Source of the DNA: an uncultured Ruminococcus sp.
GTDB taxonomy: Bacteria > Bacillota > Clostridia > Oscillospirales > Acutalibacteraceae
Reading direction: 5' to 3'
NCBI GenBank assembly: GCA_905234535.1
Contig: CAJOII010000010.1
Location: 1-64,000, forward strand
DNA: 64,000 bases
Part shown: in pieces, positions 1 through 10,369 of the stretch
Position numbering within the stretch: position 1 is the first letter of the stretch
Layout of the letters: every line of letters begins with the position of its first letter
Program-made: the position numbers and the translations under genes
The notes under the pieces: generated by a model
Told to the model about the DNA's origin: nothing
What the model saw: the letters and a program-made list of their open reading frames with translations, nothing else
Databases searched by the model: none

Positions 1-33
1 GTACCGCCTTCATTTTGATGACGCAAATCACAT

Positions 34-1038
34 TTAAATTCGGATGTTGACCAGATGCGCGATGGAGGGGATCGTCTCTCCCTGCAGGGTGGTGGTCGGT
101 GAGAGCAGGGCTCCCGTCGCGATGAAGAGGATGTTCTTCTCAAGCCCCATCCGCATACGGTTCAGGATGTGCCCGCAGAGCACCGACGCGCAGCATCCGC
201 AGCCCGATCCCCCCGCATGGACATCATCGTTTTCTGAGAAGATCAGCTTGCCGCAGTCCTTGTGGACATGGCGGATATCGATCCCCTGTTCTCTGAGCAA
301 TTCATGCAACAGCTTTGAGCCGATCTTGCCGAGATCGCCGGTATAAATCGCGTCAAAGGAGCGGATATCCTCTCCCGTCGAGCGCAGATACCGCGCGATC
401 GTGTCCGCCGCGGCAGGTGCCATAGCGGCGCCCATGTTGTTCTGATCGGTGATGCCGAGATCTTTGATGATGCCGACGGTCGCCGCGGTGATACGGGGCA
501 GACCCTCCTCGTTCTTCTCGCCGACGATACACGCGCCCGCGCCGGTGACCGTCCACTGGGCTGTCGGCGGGCGCTGAGAGCCGTACTCAAGCGGAAAGCG
601 GTACTGGCGCTCCGCGGTGCAGTAGTGAGACGACGCCGCAGAGACGGCGATCCTCGCCGCCTTTGACTCCACCGCGACCGCCGACGAGATCAGCCCGAGC
701 GCCATGGTCGAGCACGCGCCGTAGAGCCCGATATACGGGAAGCGAAAGTCCTTGAAACCGAACGAGGTCGCGACGCACTGATTGAGGAGATCCCCCGCGA
801 ATGCCGCGTCGACATCACAGGGGCGCACCCCGCCCTTTGACAGAGCGGCGCTCACCGCTTCTCTGACCAAGACAGACTCCGCCTGCTCAAAGGTCTTCTG
901 ACCCGCGTACATATCGCCGATCACCCGATCAAAGTCGTCTCTGAGCGGTCCTTCTCCCTCCTTCTGCCCGACGACAGAAGCGTAGGAGATGATCCCCGGC
1001 GCCTGAGAAAACAGTAATGTTCCCGAAATATTCTGCAT
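34..1038 (-). CDS. spoVAD: Stage V sporulation protein AD (SpoVAD), thiolase-fold
   Basis: 334 aa; MQNISGTLLFSQAPGIISYASVVGQKEGEGPL...FDRVIGDMYAGQKTFEQAESVL...YGACSTMALGL is characteristic of SpoVAD. Confidence 0.93.
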   Translation of the reverse strand: MQNISGTLLFSQAPGIISYASVVGQKEGEGPLRDDFDRVIGDMYAGQKTFEQAESVLVREAVSAALSKGGVRPCDVDAAFAGDLLNQCVATSFGFKDFRFPYIGLYGACSTMALGLISSAVAVESKAARIAVSAASSHYCTAERQYRFPLEYGSQRPPTAQWTVTGAGACIVGEKNEEGLPRITAATVGIIKDLGITDQNNMGAAMAPAAADTIARYLRSTGEDIRSFDAIYTGDLGKIGSKLLHELLREQGIDIRHVHKDCGKLIFSENDDVHAGGSGCGCCASVLCGHILNRMRMGLEKNILFIATGALLSPTTTLQGETIPSIAHLVNIRI

Positions 1039-1041
1039 GAT

Positions 1042-1088
1042 AAAAAACTCCTCTCTCGGATTAGTTTTTCCGAAAGAGGAGCGATTAT
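1042..1088 (-). terminator. Hairpin with T-run (CTCCTCTTTCGGA/TCCGAGAGAGGAG + TTTTTT), near-identical to 13826-13872
   Basis: 13-bp imperfect stem, loop AAAAAC.., followed on the minus strand by TTTTTT; lies between the DHHW gene and spoVAD. Confidence 0.75.
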
Positions 1089-1188
1089 GTTCGTGCGGTT
1101 ATGATAGATTCATTTCCCGCAGTGCGGCGCGCCGAAACGAAGGATCGTTTCACCGCAGGATCCAAAGGTCTCGTACCGGTATCCTCTG

Positions 1189-2388
1189 TTAATACGCTTC
1201 TTCGTTCAGCACACTGTTTGTCCAGTTCAACATATAGATAACGACATCCGGCTTGTTCTCTTCGATATACGCTCCCAAATCATTCTCGAAATACCTCAGA
1301 TCAATGTTGTCGATCCGCTCGAATGTCTGCGCTAAAAACGGAATAACGGTATTTCCGAAAGAGTCTGAAACACATACAGCGTATTTGCCGTTATTCGGTT
1401 CCAGGTTCGTCAGGCTCAGCAAGTCGTTCTTTCCGGTCAGGTACATATCATATCCATCATCGTACGAATAGTTACCAAAGATCGTCTGAGAGAAGTCGCC
1501 GGTTATCTCCTTCTCCTTATTACGGACTTTGAGGATCATGTTCGTCTTGTATCCGGGATAGATCACATGAAAGTCATCCCGCTCTGTAAACCACTCTCCG
1601 GTCCTGATGCCCTGTGAGCCTAAGAAGCATTGATCGTATTCTTCAATGATATAGTCGGAGATATCCAATTTTGCCTTATCGATCCCCATTTGATAGTCTT
1701 CATTGAGCTTGTCGGCGATCAGATTGGCAGCCCACAGACCGGTCTCTGTCTTCCAGTGGTGATCTGTCCTGTAAAACAGTGAATACTTCTCAAGGCTCTC
1801 TGCTTCTACGGCATCGTACAGATCGAGGACATTGATCCCTCCCTGTACCATATCGTTCTTGATCTGCGGAAAATTGGATGTAAACCGGTAGGGATAAAAG
1901 TCCGGCAGACAGTCGATATCTTTGGTGGACTTTTCCAGCCGTTTGACATACAGAAAATCCGCGCCGACAGCGTCACATCTTTCCTTGATTTCAAAGACAT
2001 AGTCTCTCAGCTCGGTATAGTCCGTGCTTTCGGTCTCCCTGAAAGTCAGATAATCATTATTCAGCTTGACAACATTGCGCTTTGGATCCGCGTCGTCAAT
2101 CAGATGCTTATCCATCCCCTTCTGGACCGCGCCGTACGCGTTGATCGACATATCGTGAAACACAAAGTACTCGTTCATCTTGTCGCCGAATCTGTTCAGT
2201 CCGTTCGATATTTTTTCAAAGATGTTGCTGTCTTCAGGAGATTTGATGTAACCTCTGTACAACCCGTCGAACAGCTCCACACGGTATATCACGACCGTCA
2301 TGAGTCCGCATAAAAAGGCAAATCCGCAGAAAAGAATCGCAACAATATGTTTATATGATGCTCTTGGCTTCTTCATATATATCCTCAC
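1189..2388 (-). CDS. DHHW-family (AlgJ/AlgX-like) secreted/membrane-anchored acetylation protein
   Basis: N-terminal TM segment, motif YRTDHHWKTETGLWAANLIADKL, adjacent to MBOAT gene. Confidence 0.85.
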   Translation of the reverse strand: MRIYMKKPRASYKHIVAILFCGFAFLCGLMTVVIYRVELFDGLYRGYIKSPEDSNIFEKISNGLNRFGDKMNEYFVFHDMSINAYGAVQKGMDKHLIDDADPKRNVVKLNNDYLTFRETESTDYTELRDYVFEIKERCDAVGADFLYVKRLEKSTKDIDCLPDFYPYRFTSNFPQIKNDMVQGGINVLDLYDAVEAESLEKYSLFYRTDHHWKTETGLWAANLIADKLNEDYQMGIDKAKLDISDYIIEEYDQCFLGSQGIRTGEWFTERDDFHVIYPGYKTNMILKVRNKEKEITGDFSQTIFGNYSYDDGYDMYLTGKNDLLSLTNLEPNNGKYAVCVSDSFGNTVIPFLAQTFERIDNIDLRYFENDLGAYIEENKPDVVIYMLNWTNSVLNEEAY

Positions 2389-2389
2389 A

Positions 2390-3796
2390 TTAAAAATTGA
2401 AATAAATAAACGGATTGTAGGTTCCTTTGATGATATAAACCACGCTCAAAAGCGTGATCGCCAGCAGCGATACCGCCGCGATGACAGATGTCAGACGCTT
2501 TGCCTTTGAGATGAGCTTATGATAGAGGAGGCGGATGGCCGGTGTACAGCAGATCAGTCCCGCCGCAAAGTACACGATATTCTCTTTCAAAAAGAATACC
2601 GCGCTGTTATCGAAGAGCCGTCCGGTGCCGCCGAACATCACCGCAATATAGTTCCACGCGTCCAAAAGGGTGTCCGAGCGAAAGATGACCCATCCGATCA
2701 CCACCACCAGCAGGGTGTAGATATGTCTTATAATTTTCAGACCCTGTTTCTTGTGCAGGCCTGTCAGCTTCTCAACCGTCAAAAACACGAAGTACATCAG
2801 TCCCCATACGAAGAAAGTCCAGTTCGCTCCGTGCCAGATGCCGGTCAGCATCCATACGATGAACAGGTTGAGGATCAGTCTGCCCCTGCTCTTTACCCTG
2901 CTGCCGCCGAGCGGAAAGTATACATAATCCCGAAACCATGTCCCCAGAGAGATGTGCCATCTTCTCCAAAACTCCGTGATCGAGCCGGATATGTACGGAT
3001 AGTTGAAATTCTCAAGAAAATGAAACCCGAACATTCTTCCCAGACCCAGCGCCATATCGCTGTATCCGCTGAAATCGAAGAAGATCTGCAGAGAATACGC
3101 GACGGCTCCGACCCACGCGAACGATGCGGATGTCGAAGAAATATTGCCGTCAAAAGCGGCATCCGCTGCCACCGCCAAAGAATTTGCGAGCAGGACCTTC
3201 TTGCCAAGCCCGATGATAAACCGGCACACGCCCGCTGAGAAATCATCGAAGCTCTCCCTGCGGTTTTGGATCTGATCGGCGATCGTATGATACCTGACGA
3301 TCGGACCCGCAATCAGCTGCGGAAAGAAGGAGATGTACAGCCCGACATTGAGGATATTCTTCTGCACAGGTTCACCCCTGTACACATCAATCACATAGGA
3401 CATCGCCTGAAAGGTAAAGAACGAGATGCCGATCGGCAGAGCGATATCCGCTACAGGAATACTCAGACCGAAAAGGTTATTGATATTTGAAACACCAAAT
3501 GTCAGATATTTGAATACAAACAGGATCGAAAGGTTAAAGACAACAGAGATCGCCAGCGCCGACTTCTTCGCTTTTTTCTGCTTTGCTCTGTGTACCAGAA
3601 TTCCGAACAAATAGTTCGCCGCGATCGAAAGAATCATTATAAAGACAAAGAACACCTCTCCCCACGCGTAAAAAGCCAGACTCGCAAGCAGCAAAAAAAT
3701 ATTCTGCAGCGGTCGGCTCTTTCTGAGGAACACATAGTAAATAAAAACGACGATCGGCAAAAAAAGAAAAATAAATACGGAACTTGAAAAAAGCAT
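2390..3796 (-). CDS. MBOAT family O-acyltransferase (AlgI/DltB-like)
   Basis: 468 aa polytopic; ALPIGISFFTFQAMSYVIDVYRG, FSGYSDMALGLGRMFGF, FWRRWHISLGTWFRDYVYFPLGGSR, TGIWHGANWTF. Confidence 0.93.
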   Translation of the reverse strand: MLFSSSVFIFLFLPIVVFIYYVFLRKSRPLQNIFLLLASLAFYAWGEVFFVFIMILSIAANYLFGILVHRAKQKKAKKSALAISVVFNLSILFVFKYLTFGVSNINNLFGLSIPVADIALPIGISFFTFQAMSYVIDVYRGEPVQKNILNVGLYISFFPQLIAGPIVRYHTIADQIQNRRESFDDFSAGVCRFIIGLGKKVLLANSLAVAADAAFDGNISSTSASFAWVGAVAYSLQIFFDFSGYSDMALGLGRMFGFHFLENFNYPYISGSITEFWRRWHISLGTWFRDYVYFPLGGSRVKSRGRLILNLFIVWMLTGIWHGANWTFFVWGLMYFVFLTVEKLTGLHKKQGLKIIRHIYTLLVVVIGWVIFRSDTLLDAWNYIAVMFGGTGRLFDNSAVFFLKENIVYFAAGLICCTPAIRLLYHKLISKAKRLTSVIAAVSLLAITLLSVVYIIKGTYNPFIYFNF

Positions 3797-3847
3797 ACAT
3801 TCTCCCTATCTGTCAGTTATGTCCGGATCAAAAGCGAATCAGAAGCC

Positions 3848-5044
3848 TCATACCGGCTCATAGAAAGTATCCGGATGATCCGGATCGAATATCTCGTTCG
3901 CCCACATAAGAGTGACGAGGTTCTCGGTGTCGCTGAGATTGATGATGTTGTGCGTCCAGCCGGGGATCATATGGACAGCCTCGATCTTCTCGCCCGATAC
4001 CTCAAAGCTGACCTTCTCGTTCGTGTGGATATTGCGCTCTTCGATCAAAGCATGACCACTGACGACGATGAAGAACTCCCACTTACTGTTATGCCAGTGC
4101 TGACCCTTGGTGATGCCGGGTTTACTGATATTCACAGAGAACTGACCGTGATCGGCGGTCTTTAAAAGCTCGGTGAACGAGCCGCGGTCGTCGCGGTTCA
4201 TCTTCAAAGGGAACTTGAAGTCCTTTGTCGGCAGATAGCTCAGATAGAGACTGTAGAGCTTCTTTTCAAAGCTGCCGTCGGGGATAGACGGCACGATCAG
4301 CGTATTGTGCTGCGCCTTGAACTCTTCGAGCAGATCGACGATCTCGCCGAGCGTGACCGTATAGGTCAAGGGCACATAGCAATAGCGACCGTCTGCCTTT
4401 TCGACCGGCTTCAACCCATCATACTCACAGCGCTTCTCCCTGCCCTCGAGCAGATCGAACATCCCGTCCACAAGATCGTCTATGTAGAGCAGCTCCACCT
4501 GAGAGCTGCGATCGTTGACGGTAAAAGGCAGATCGTTCGCTACCGCGCTGCAGAAGGTTGAGACAGCCGAGTTATAGTTCGGGCGGCTGTGACCCATGAG
4601 ATTCGGGAAGCGGTACACCGCGACCTTCACCCCGTTCTCCTCGCCGTATTTGAAGAACAGCTCCTCGCCCGCGAGCTTACTCCTGCCGTAATCCGACTCT
4701 CCGTATCTTCCTATTAATGTAGCCTGAACAGACGATGACAGCATCACGGGAGCTTTGTTATTATACTTCTTCAGGGTATCGAGCAGCTTTGAGCCGAAGC
4801 CGAAGTTGCCCCGCATAAACTCCGCGTTATCCTTCGGACGGTTCACGCCCGCGAGGTTAAAGACGAAATCCGCTTTTTTGCAAAATTCGTCCAGCTCAGC
4901 CTCGGTCGAGTCAATATCATATTCAAAGATCTCTTCGATTTTGAGCAAGGGTCTGGTGCAGTTCTTGCCGTCGCGAATATTCTTCAGATTCGCAGTAAGC
5001 GCCTGCCCGACCATACCCTTAGCGCCGGTTACCAGTATGTTCAT
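3848..5044 (-). CDS. Capsular polysaccharide epimerase/reductase with C-terminal cupin (CapF/FnlB-like)
   Basis: MNILVTGAKGMVGQAL N-terminal NAD(P) Rossmann domain; C-terminal cupin GQFSVNISKPGITKGQHWHNSKWEFFIVVSG; start chosen at MNILVTG with SD upstream. Confidence 0.88.
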   Translation of the reverse strand: MNILVTGAKGMVGQALTANLKNIRDGKNCTRPLLKIEEIFEYDIDSTEAELDEFCKKADFVFNLAGVNRPKDNAEFMRGNFGFGSKLLDTLKKYNNKAPVMLSSSVQATLIGRYGESDYGRSKLAGEELFFKYGEENGVKVAVYRFPNLMGHSRPNYNSAVSTFCSAVANDLPFTVNDRSSQVELLYIDDLVDGMFDLLEGREKRCEYDGLKPVEKADGRYCYVPLTYTVTLGEIVDLLEEFKAQHNTLIVPSIPDGSFEKKLYSLYLSYLPTKDFKFPLKMNRDDRGSFTELLKTADHGQFSVNISKPGITKGQHWHNSKWEFFIVVSGHALIEERNIHTNEKVSFEVSGEKIEAVHMIPGWTHNIINLSDTENLVTLMWANEIFDPDHPDTFYEPV

Positions 5045-5105
5045 ATGCTTTTCTCCGTTCAATCGTACTTTTCTCGCGAGGCGCAGCCGACTGTAACAGT
5101 AATAC

Positions 5106-6299
5106 TTAAGTTCGCGAACTGCCTGCCGGCTCAGCCGGCTTCCTCCATACCATCTTATTCACCACGCCGGTGTAAGACTGGATGATTTTGATGACCTTAT
5201 CGGAGACATTCTCGTCTGTATAATCGGGAACAGGAATCCCGAGGTCGCCGTTTTTATTCATCTCGACCGCTGTATCCACCGCCTGAAGCAGGCTCTTCTC
5301 GTCGATACCCGCGAGGATGAAGCATCCCTTGTCAAGCGCTTCGGGGCGCTCGGTGGAGGTGCGGATGCATACCGCGGGAAACGGCTTGCCGATGCTTGTA
5401 AAGAAAGAGCTTTCCTCGGGCAGCGTGCCGCTGTCGGACACGACCGCGAAGGCGTTCATCTGCAATGAGTTGTAGTCGTGGAAGCCTAAGGGCTCGTGCC
5501 GGATGACGCGCTTGTCAAGGACAAAGCCGCTCTCTTCAAGGCGCTTCTTCGAGCGCGGATGACAGGAGTAGAGGATCGGCATATCATACTTCTCGGCCAT
5601 CTTGTTGATCGCCGTAAACAGGCTGATAAAATTCTTTTCGGTATCGATATTCTCCTCGCGGTGAGCGGAGAGCAGGATGTACCTGCCCTTCTTAAGTCCA
5701 AGCCGCGCGTGGATATCGCTCGCTTCGATCTGTGCGAGGTTGTTATGCAGCACCTGAGCCATCGGAGAGCCGGTCACGAAGGTGCGCTCCTTCGGCAGAC
5801 CTGCCTCCGCAAGATAACGGCGCGCGTGCTCGGAATATGCAAGGTTGACATCGGAGATGATGTCGACGATCCTGCGGTTGGTCTCCTCCGGCAGACACTC
5901 GTCCTTGCAGCGGTTGCCCGCTTCCATGTGGAAGATCGGGATGTGCAGACGCTTCGCGCCGATGACGGAAAGACACGAGTTCGTATCGCCGAGCACCAAC
6001 ACCGCGTCGGGCCGGAGCTTAGCCATCAGCCGGTAAGATTTTGAGATGATATTGCCCATCGTCTCGCCGAGATCGGCTCCGACCGCGTCGAGATACACAT
6101 CCGGATCAGCAAGCGACAGATCCTTGAAGAACACGCCGTTGAGGGTATAGTCATAGTTCTGACCCGTATGCGCGAGAATGGTATCGAAATACTGTCTCGC
6201 TTTATTGATCACCGCCGAAAGCCGGATGATCTCCGGACGCGTGCCGACGATAATCAGGAGCTTGAGCTTTCCGTTGTCCTGAAATGCCGCGTTACTCAT
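5106..6299 (-). CDS. UDP-N-acetylglucosamine 2-epimerase (WecB/CapG/FnlC-like)
   Basis: VGTRPEIIRLSAVI, HTGQNYDYTLNGVFFKDL, HMEAGNRCKDECLPEETNRRIVD, SDSGTLPEE; start at MSNAAFQ with AAGGAG SD. Confidence 0.92.
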   Translation of the reverse strand: MSNAAFQDNGKLKLLIIVGTRPEIIRLSAVINKARQYFDTILAHTGQNYDYTLNGVFFKDLSLADPDVYLDAVGADLGETMGNIISKSYRLMAKLRPDAVLVLGDTNSCLSVIGAKRLHIPIFHMEAGNRCKDECLPEETNRRIVDIISDVNLAYSEHARRYLAEAGLPKERTFVTGSPMAQVLHNNLAQIEASDIHARLGLKKGRYILLSAHREENIDTEKNFISLFTAINKMAEKYDMPILYSCHPRSKKRLEESGFVLDKRVIRHEPLGFHDYNSLQMNAFAVVSDSGTLPEESSFFTSIGKPFPAVCIRTSTERPEALDKGCFILAGIDEKSLLQAVDTAVEMNKNGDLGIPVPDYTDENVSDKVIKIIQSYTGVVNKMVWRKPAEPAGSSRT

Positions 6300-6312
6300 A
6301 ACAATCTCCTTT

Positions 6313-7353
6313 TTATAACAACCGATCTCTGATATAACTGAGGTCAAGCAGCTTTTGCTTTACTTCTTCTGTATCCAGCAGCTCTGTGTTATTGCTGTTA
6401 AATTCTGTCAGCGGGTTGCGTTTGGCGTCGCCCTCGCTGAAGTACTGATCGTAGTTTAAGCTGCGGTTATCGGCGGGAACGCGGTAAAAATCACCGAGGT
6501 CGATCGCCTTGGAACACTCTTCGTTCGTCAGAAGGGTCTCGTAGAGCTTCTCTCCGTGGCGGATGCCGATGGTCTTGACCCTGTCGGGATCGCCTTGAAA
6601 CAGCTCGCACACCGCCCGCGCGAGAGTCCCGATCGTACAGGCGGGCGCCTTCTGCACGAGGATATCGCCGTTTTCGCCGTGTTCAAAGGCAAAGAGCACC
6701 AGCCCGACCGCTTCCTCCAGCGACATGATGAATCGGGTCATGTTCGGATCGGTTACGGTGATATCCTGACCGTTTTTGATCTGATCGATCCACAGCGGGA
6801 TCACCGACCCGCGGGAACACATCACATTTCCGTAACGGGTACAGCAGATCTTCGTAACGGACGGATCCACGGTTCTCGACTTGGCTACCGCGATACGCTC
6901 CTCGAGCGCCTTGGTAATACCCATCGCGTTGACGGGATACGCCGCCTTGTCGGTCGACAGACAGATCACCGATCTGACCTTGTGCTCGATCGCCGCGGTC
7001 AGAACATTCTCGGTACCGATAACATTGGTGCGTACCGCCTCCATCGGGAAAAACTCACAGGAGGGCACCTGCTTGAGCGCCGCCGCGTGGAAGATGTAAT
7101 CCACGCCGACCATCGCGCTCCTCACGCTGCCGATATCCCGCACATCTCCGATATAAAACTTCACCTTATCGGCAAAATCGGGAAATCTCGCCTGCAGATC
7201 ATGCCGCATATCGTCCTGCTTCTTCTCATCGCGTGAGAAGATACGGATCTCCCCGATATCTGTTTTCAAAAACCTGTTTAATACCGCGTTGCCGAACGAG
7301 CCGGTACCGCCGGTGATCATCAGGGTGTTTCCTTTAAAAGATGACATCATCAC
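6313..7353 (-). CDS. Polysaccharide biosynthesis UDP-GlcNAc 4,6-dehydratase/epimerase (CapE/FnlA-like)
   Basis: GGTGSFGNAVLNRFL, IFHAAALKQVPSCEFFPMEAVRTNVIGTENV, STDKAAYPVNAMGITKA. Confidence 0.92.
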   Translation of the reverse strand: MMMSSFKGNTLMITGGTGSFGNAVLNRFLKTDIGEIRIFSRDEKKQDDMRHDLQARFPDFADKVKFYIGDVRDIGSVRSAMVGVDYIFHAAALKQVPSCEFFPMEAVRTNVIGTENVLTAAIEHKVRSVICLSTDKAAYPVNAMGITKALEERIAVAKSRTVDPSVTKICCTRYGNVMCSRGSVIPLWIDQIKNGQDITVTDPNMTRFIMSLEEAVGLVLFAFEHGENGDILVQKAPACTIGTLARAVCELFQGDPDRVKTIGIRHGEKLYETLLTNEECSKAIDLGDFYRVPADNRSLNYDQYFSEGDAKRNPLTEFNSNNTELLDTEEVKQKLLDLSYIRDRLL

Positions 7354-7368
7354 GATCTCTCCTTATCA

Positions 7369-8601
7369 TCAATCTCTTTTGAACAGATCTCTGGTATAGA
7401 CCTTATCCTTCACATCATCGAGACAGCTGTCAAAGCGGTTCGCGATGATCGAATCGGACAGCCGCTTGAACTCATCGAGATCGTTGACAACTCTTGAGCC
7501 GAAGAAGGTGGAGTCGTCCTGTAAAGTCGGCTCATAGACGATGACGGTCGCGCCCTTCGCCTTGACGCGCTTCATCACCCCTTGGATCGAGCTCTGGCGG
7601 AAGTTGTCGGAGTTACTCTTCATCGTCAGGCGGAAGACGCCGATCGTCACATTATGCTCGGCGTTCACATCATAAGCGCTGTTCTCCGAATAATAGCCCG
7701 CTTTCTCCAGCACACGATCAGCGATGAAGTCCTTGCGGGTACGGTTCGACTCGACGATCGCGGACATCATATTCTGCGGTACATCCTCGTAGTTCGCGAG
7801 GAGCTGCTTGGTATCCTTAGGCAGACAGTAGCCGCCGTAGCCGAACGAGGGATTGTTATAGTGCGAGCCGATCCTGGGATCGAGACAGACGCCCTCGATG
7901 ATGTCCCGGGTGTTCAGTCCCTTCATCTCGGCGTAGGTGTCGAGCTCGTTGAAATAGCTCACGCGCAGCGCGAGATAGGTATTCGCGAACAGCTTGACCG
8001 CCTCCGCCTCGGTAAAGCCCATAAAGAGCGTGTCGATATTTTCTTTGAGAGCGCCCTCCCTAAGAAGGGACGCAAAGGTATGCGCCGCCTCTTTGAGCCG
8101 CTCGTCGTTCATATCCGTGCCGACGATGATGCGTGAGGGATAGAGGTTGTCATACAGCGCCTTACTCTCTCGCAGAAACTCCGGGCTGAAGATGATGTTT
8201 TTACTGCCGGTCTTCTCACGGATATGCTCGGTGTAGCCGACGGGGATGGTGCTCTTGATGACCATGATCGCGTCGGGATTCACTTTCATCACGAGATCGA
8301 TCACCGCCTCGACTGCCGAGGTATCGAAGAAATTCTTCTTGCTGTCATAGTTCGTCGGCGCGGCGATTACCACGAAATCCGCGTCGGCATATGCCGCTTC
8401 CCCATCGAGGGTCGCCTTTAGATCCAGCGGCTTCTCTCTGAGATACTTCTCTATGTAGTCGTCCTGAATGGGCGACTTTTTCCTGTTGATCGATTCTACT
8501 TTTTCGGGAATAATGTCGACCGCCGTGACCTCATGATGCTGCGAGAGAAGCACCGCGATCGAAAGCCCGACATAGCCGGTCCCCGCTACCGCAATTTTCA
8601 T
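7369..8601 (-). CDS. ugd: Nucleotide sugar (UDP-glucose) 6-dehydrogenase
   Basis: [67 protein letters not shown]. Confidence 0.92.
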   Translation of the reverse strand: MKIAVAGTGYVGLSIAVLLSQHHEVTAVDIIPEKVESINRKKSPIQDDYIEKYLREKPLDLKATLDGEAAYADADFVVIAAPTNYDSKKNFFDTSAVEAVIDLVMKVNPDAIMVIKSTIPVGYTEHIREKTGSKNIIFSPEFLRESKALYDNLYPSRIIVGTDMNDERLKEAAHTFASLLREGALKENIDTLFMGFTEAEAVKLFANTYLALRVSYFNELDTYAEMKGLNTRDIIEGVCLDPRIGSHYNNPSFGYGGYCLPKDTKQLLANYEDVPQNMMSAIVESNRTRKDFIADRVLEKAGYYSENSAYDVNAEHNVTIGVFRLTMKSNSDNFRQSSIQGVMKRVKAKGATVIVYEPTLQDDSTFFGSRVVNDLDEFKRLSDSIIANRFDSCLDDVKDKVYTRDLFKRD

Positions 8602-8610
8602 ATTGATCAC

Positions 8611-9690
8611 CTATACCTTATAGAATTCCTTATACCACTGAGCGAATCTCCTGAGACCCTCCCTGAGCGTGGTCGACGGCTTAAAGCCGAAGTCGCGCTC
8701 CAAGGCGGAGGTGTCGGCAAAGGTAATCGGCACATCTCCGGGCTGCATGGGTACAAGCTCCTTGTGCGCTTCAAAGTGATAGTCCTTCTCAAGCACGCCC
8801 GCACGGACCAGCTCCTCCTGCAGGATATCCACGAAGTCGAGCAGGTTCTCGGGATGACTGTTGCCGATGTTGTACAGCGCGTACGGCGGGATCGGCAGAC
8901 CGTCCCCTCCCGTCGCCTTCTCGGGCGGTTTCGCCATTACGCGGGCGACGCCCTCGACGATATCGTCGACATAGGTGAAGTCGCGCTTACAGTTGCCGTA
9001 GTTAAAGATCTGAATTGTCTCGCCTTTAATCAGCTTGTTCGTAAAGCCGAAGTACGCCATATCGGGGCGCCCCGCGGGACCGTATACGGTGAAGAACCGC
9101 AGTCCCGTAGACGGGATGTTATAGAGCTTTGCGTATGCGTGCGCTAAGAGCTCGTTACTCTTCTTCGTCGCGGCATAGAGAGAGACGGGGTTGTCGACCT
9201 GATCTTCTACACTGAACGGCACCTTCGTGTTGCCGCCGTAGACCGACGACGAGGACGCGTACACCAGATGCTCGACGCCCTTTTTTCCGCCGTCATACGA
9301 ATGTCGGCAGGCTTCCAAGATATTGTAGAAGCCGATCAGGTTGCTCTCGATATAGGCGTCGGGGTTCAAAATAGAATACCGCACGCCCGCCTGCGCCGCG
9401 AGGTTGACGACGATGTCGGGTTGATACTCGGAAAAGACGCTGTCGACCGCCTCTTTATCGGCGATGCTCCCGCGGATGAATATCCACTTGTTCTCGGGAT
9501 CCATCACAGCGGCATCGTCGATCTGAGCGAGACGATATTCCTTGAGCGACACATCATAATAGTCGCTCATGTTATCCATGCCGATGACCCGTACGGGGGC
9601 GTGCTCTCTGAGCAGCTTCAGCACGAGATTCGCGCCGATAAAGCCCGCCGCGCCGGTCGCCAGAACGGTTTTGTTTTTCATTGATAACAT
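8611..9690 (-). CDS. NAD-dependent epimerase, UDP-glucuronate 4-epimerase-like
   Basis: ATGAAGFIGANLVLKLL, NLAAQAGVRYSILNPDAYIESNLIGFYNILEACRH, GPAGRPDMAYFGFTNKLIKGE. Confidence 0.88.
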   Translation of the reverse strand: MLSMKNKTVLATGAAGFIGANLVLKLLREHAPVRVIGMDNMSDYYDVSLKEYRLAQIDDAAVMDPENKWIFIRGSIADKEAVDSVFSEYQPDIVVNLAAQAGVRYSILNPDAYIESNLIGFYNILEACRHSYDGGKKGVEHLVYASSSSVYGGNTKVPFSVEDQVDNPVSLYAATKKSNELLAHAYAKLYNIPSTGLRFFTVYGPAGRPDMAYFGFTNKLIKGETIQIFNYGNCKRDFTYVDDIVEGVARVMAKPPEKATGGDGLPIPPYALYNIGNSHPENLLDFVDILQEELVRAGVLEKDYHFEAHKELVPMQPGDVPITFADTSALERDFGFKPSTTLREGLRRFAQWYKEFYKV

Positions 9691-9841
9691 AACTTGCTCC
9701 GCTTCGCTGTTTTGCATTATAGATATATTTATTTTATTATATTACTTTATCCGACAGGTGTCAATGAATATCTTGACAGGCATACCCGCCGCGGTAACGC
9801 CGACCCGCTGTCCCGCATAGGATAGTGACAGAGGTGTTTTT

Positions 9842-10291
9842 ATGCAAAATAACAGACGACCGAACGCAAGAGCGATCATAAAAAGCCCGGAGCCGTATCT
9901 GCATATTCGCGGCGAAGTGCTGTTCTATCAGGAGAGAGACAGCGTGCTGATTACGGTGAAGATCTCGGGTCTTCCGCAGAACGGCGCGGGATTCTACGGA
10001 TTCCATATCCACGAGGGCAAGAGCTGCGGCGGCGAAGATTTTTCGAATACAGGCGGTCACTTTAATCCGAAAAATCTGCCCCATCCGTCCCACGCGGGCG
10101 ATCTGCCGCCGCTGTTATCAAACCACGGCAGCGCATATATGACGGTCAAAACCGACCGCTTTCGGGTACGCGATATCATCGGCAGGACGGTGATCATCCA
10201 CGCGGGTCCCGACGACTTTCACACCCGGCCCTCAGGCAACGCGGGAGAGAAGATCGCCTGCGGCGTCATAAAAGCAATAAGGAACCGCTGA
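9842..10291 (+). CDS. Cu/Zn superoxide dismutase family protein
   Basis: FYGFHIHEGKSCGG...GGHFNP...HAGDLPPLLSNHGSAYM...RDIIGRTVIIHAGPDDFHTRPSGNAGEKIACGVI: copper/zinc ligand pattern. Confidence 0.88.
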   Translation: MQNNRRPNARAIIKSPEPYLHIRGEVLFYQERDSVLITVKISGLPQNGAGFYGFHIHEGKSCGGEDFSNTGGHFNPKNLPHPSHAGDLPPLLSNHGSAYMTVKTDRFRVRDIIGRTVIIHAGPDDFHTRPSGNAGEKIACGVIKAIRNR

Positions 10292-10369
10292 AAATCATTT
10301 CATAGCAGGATTGACTTCTTCTCAAAAAGCTGTATGATGATATCAGAAAAGTTTGAGAGGATGAAGCAT

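Noticed and set aside
2519-3238. 239-aa plus-strand ORF, and similar long antisense ORFs at 5496-6044, 6556-7236, 8533-9147, 35248-36612 and 61081-61893
   Set aside because: All lie opposite well-identified genes and have shadow-ORF composition.
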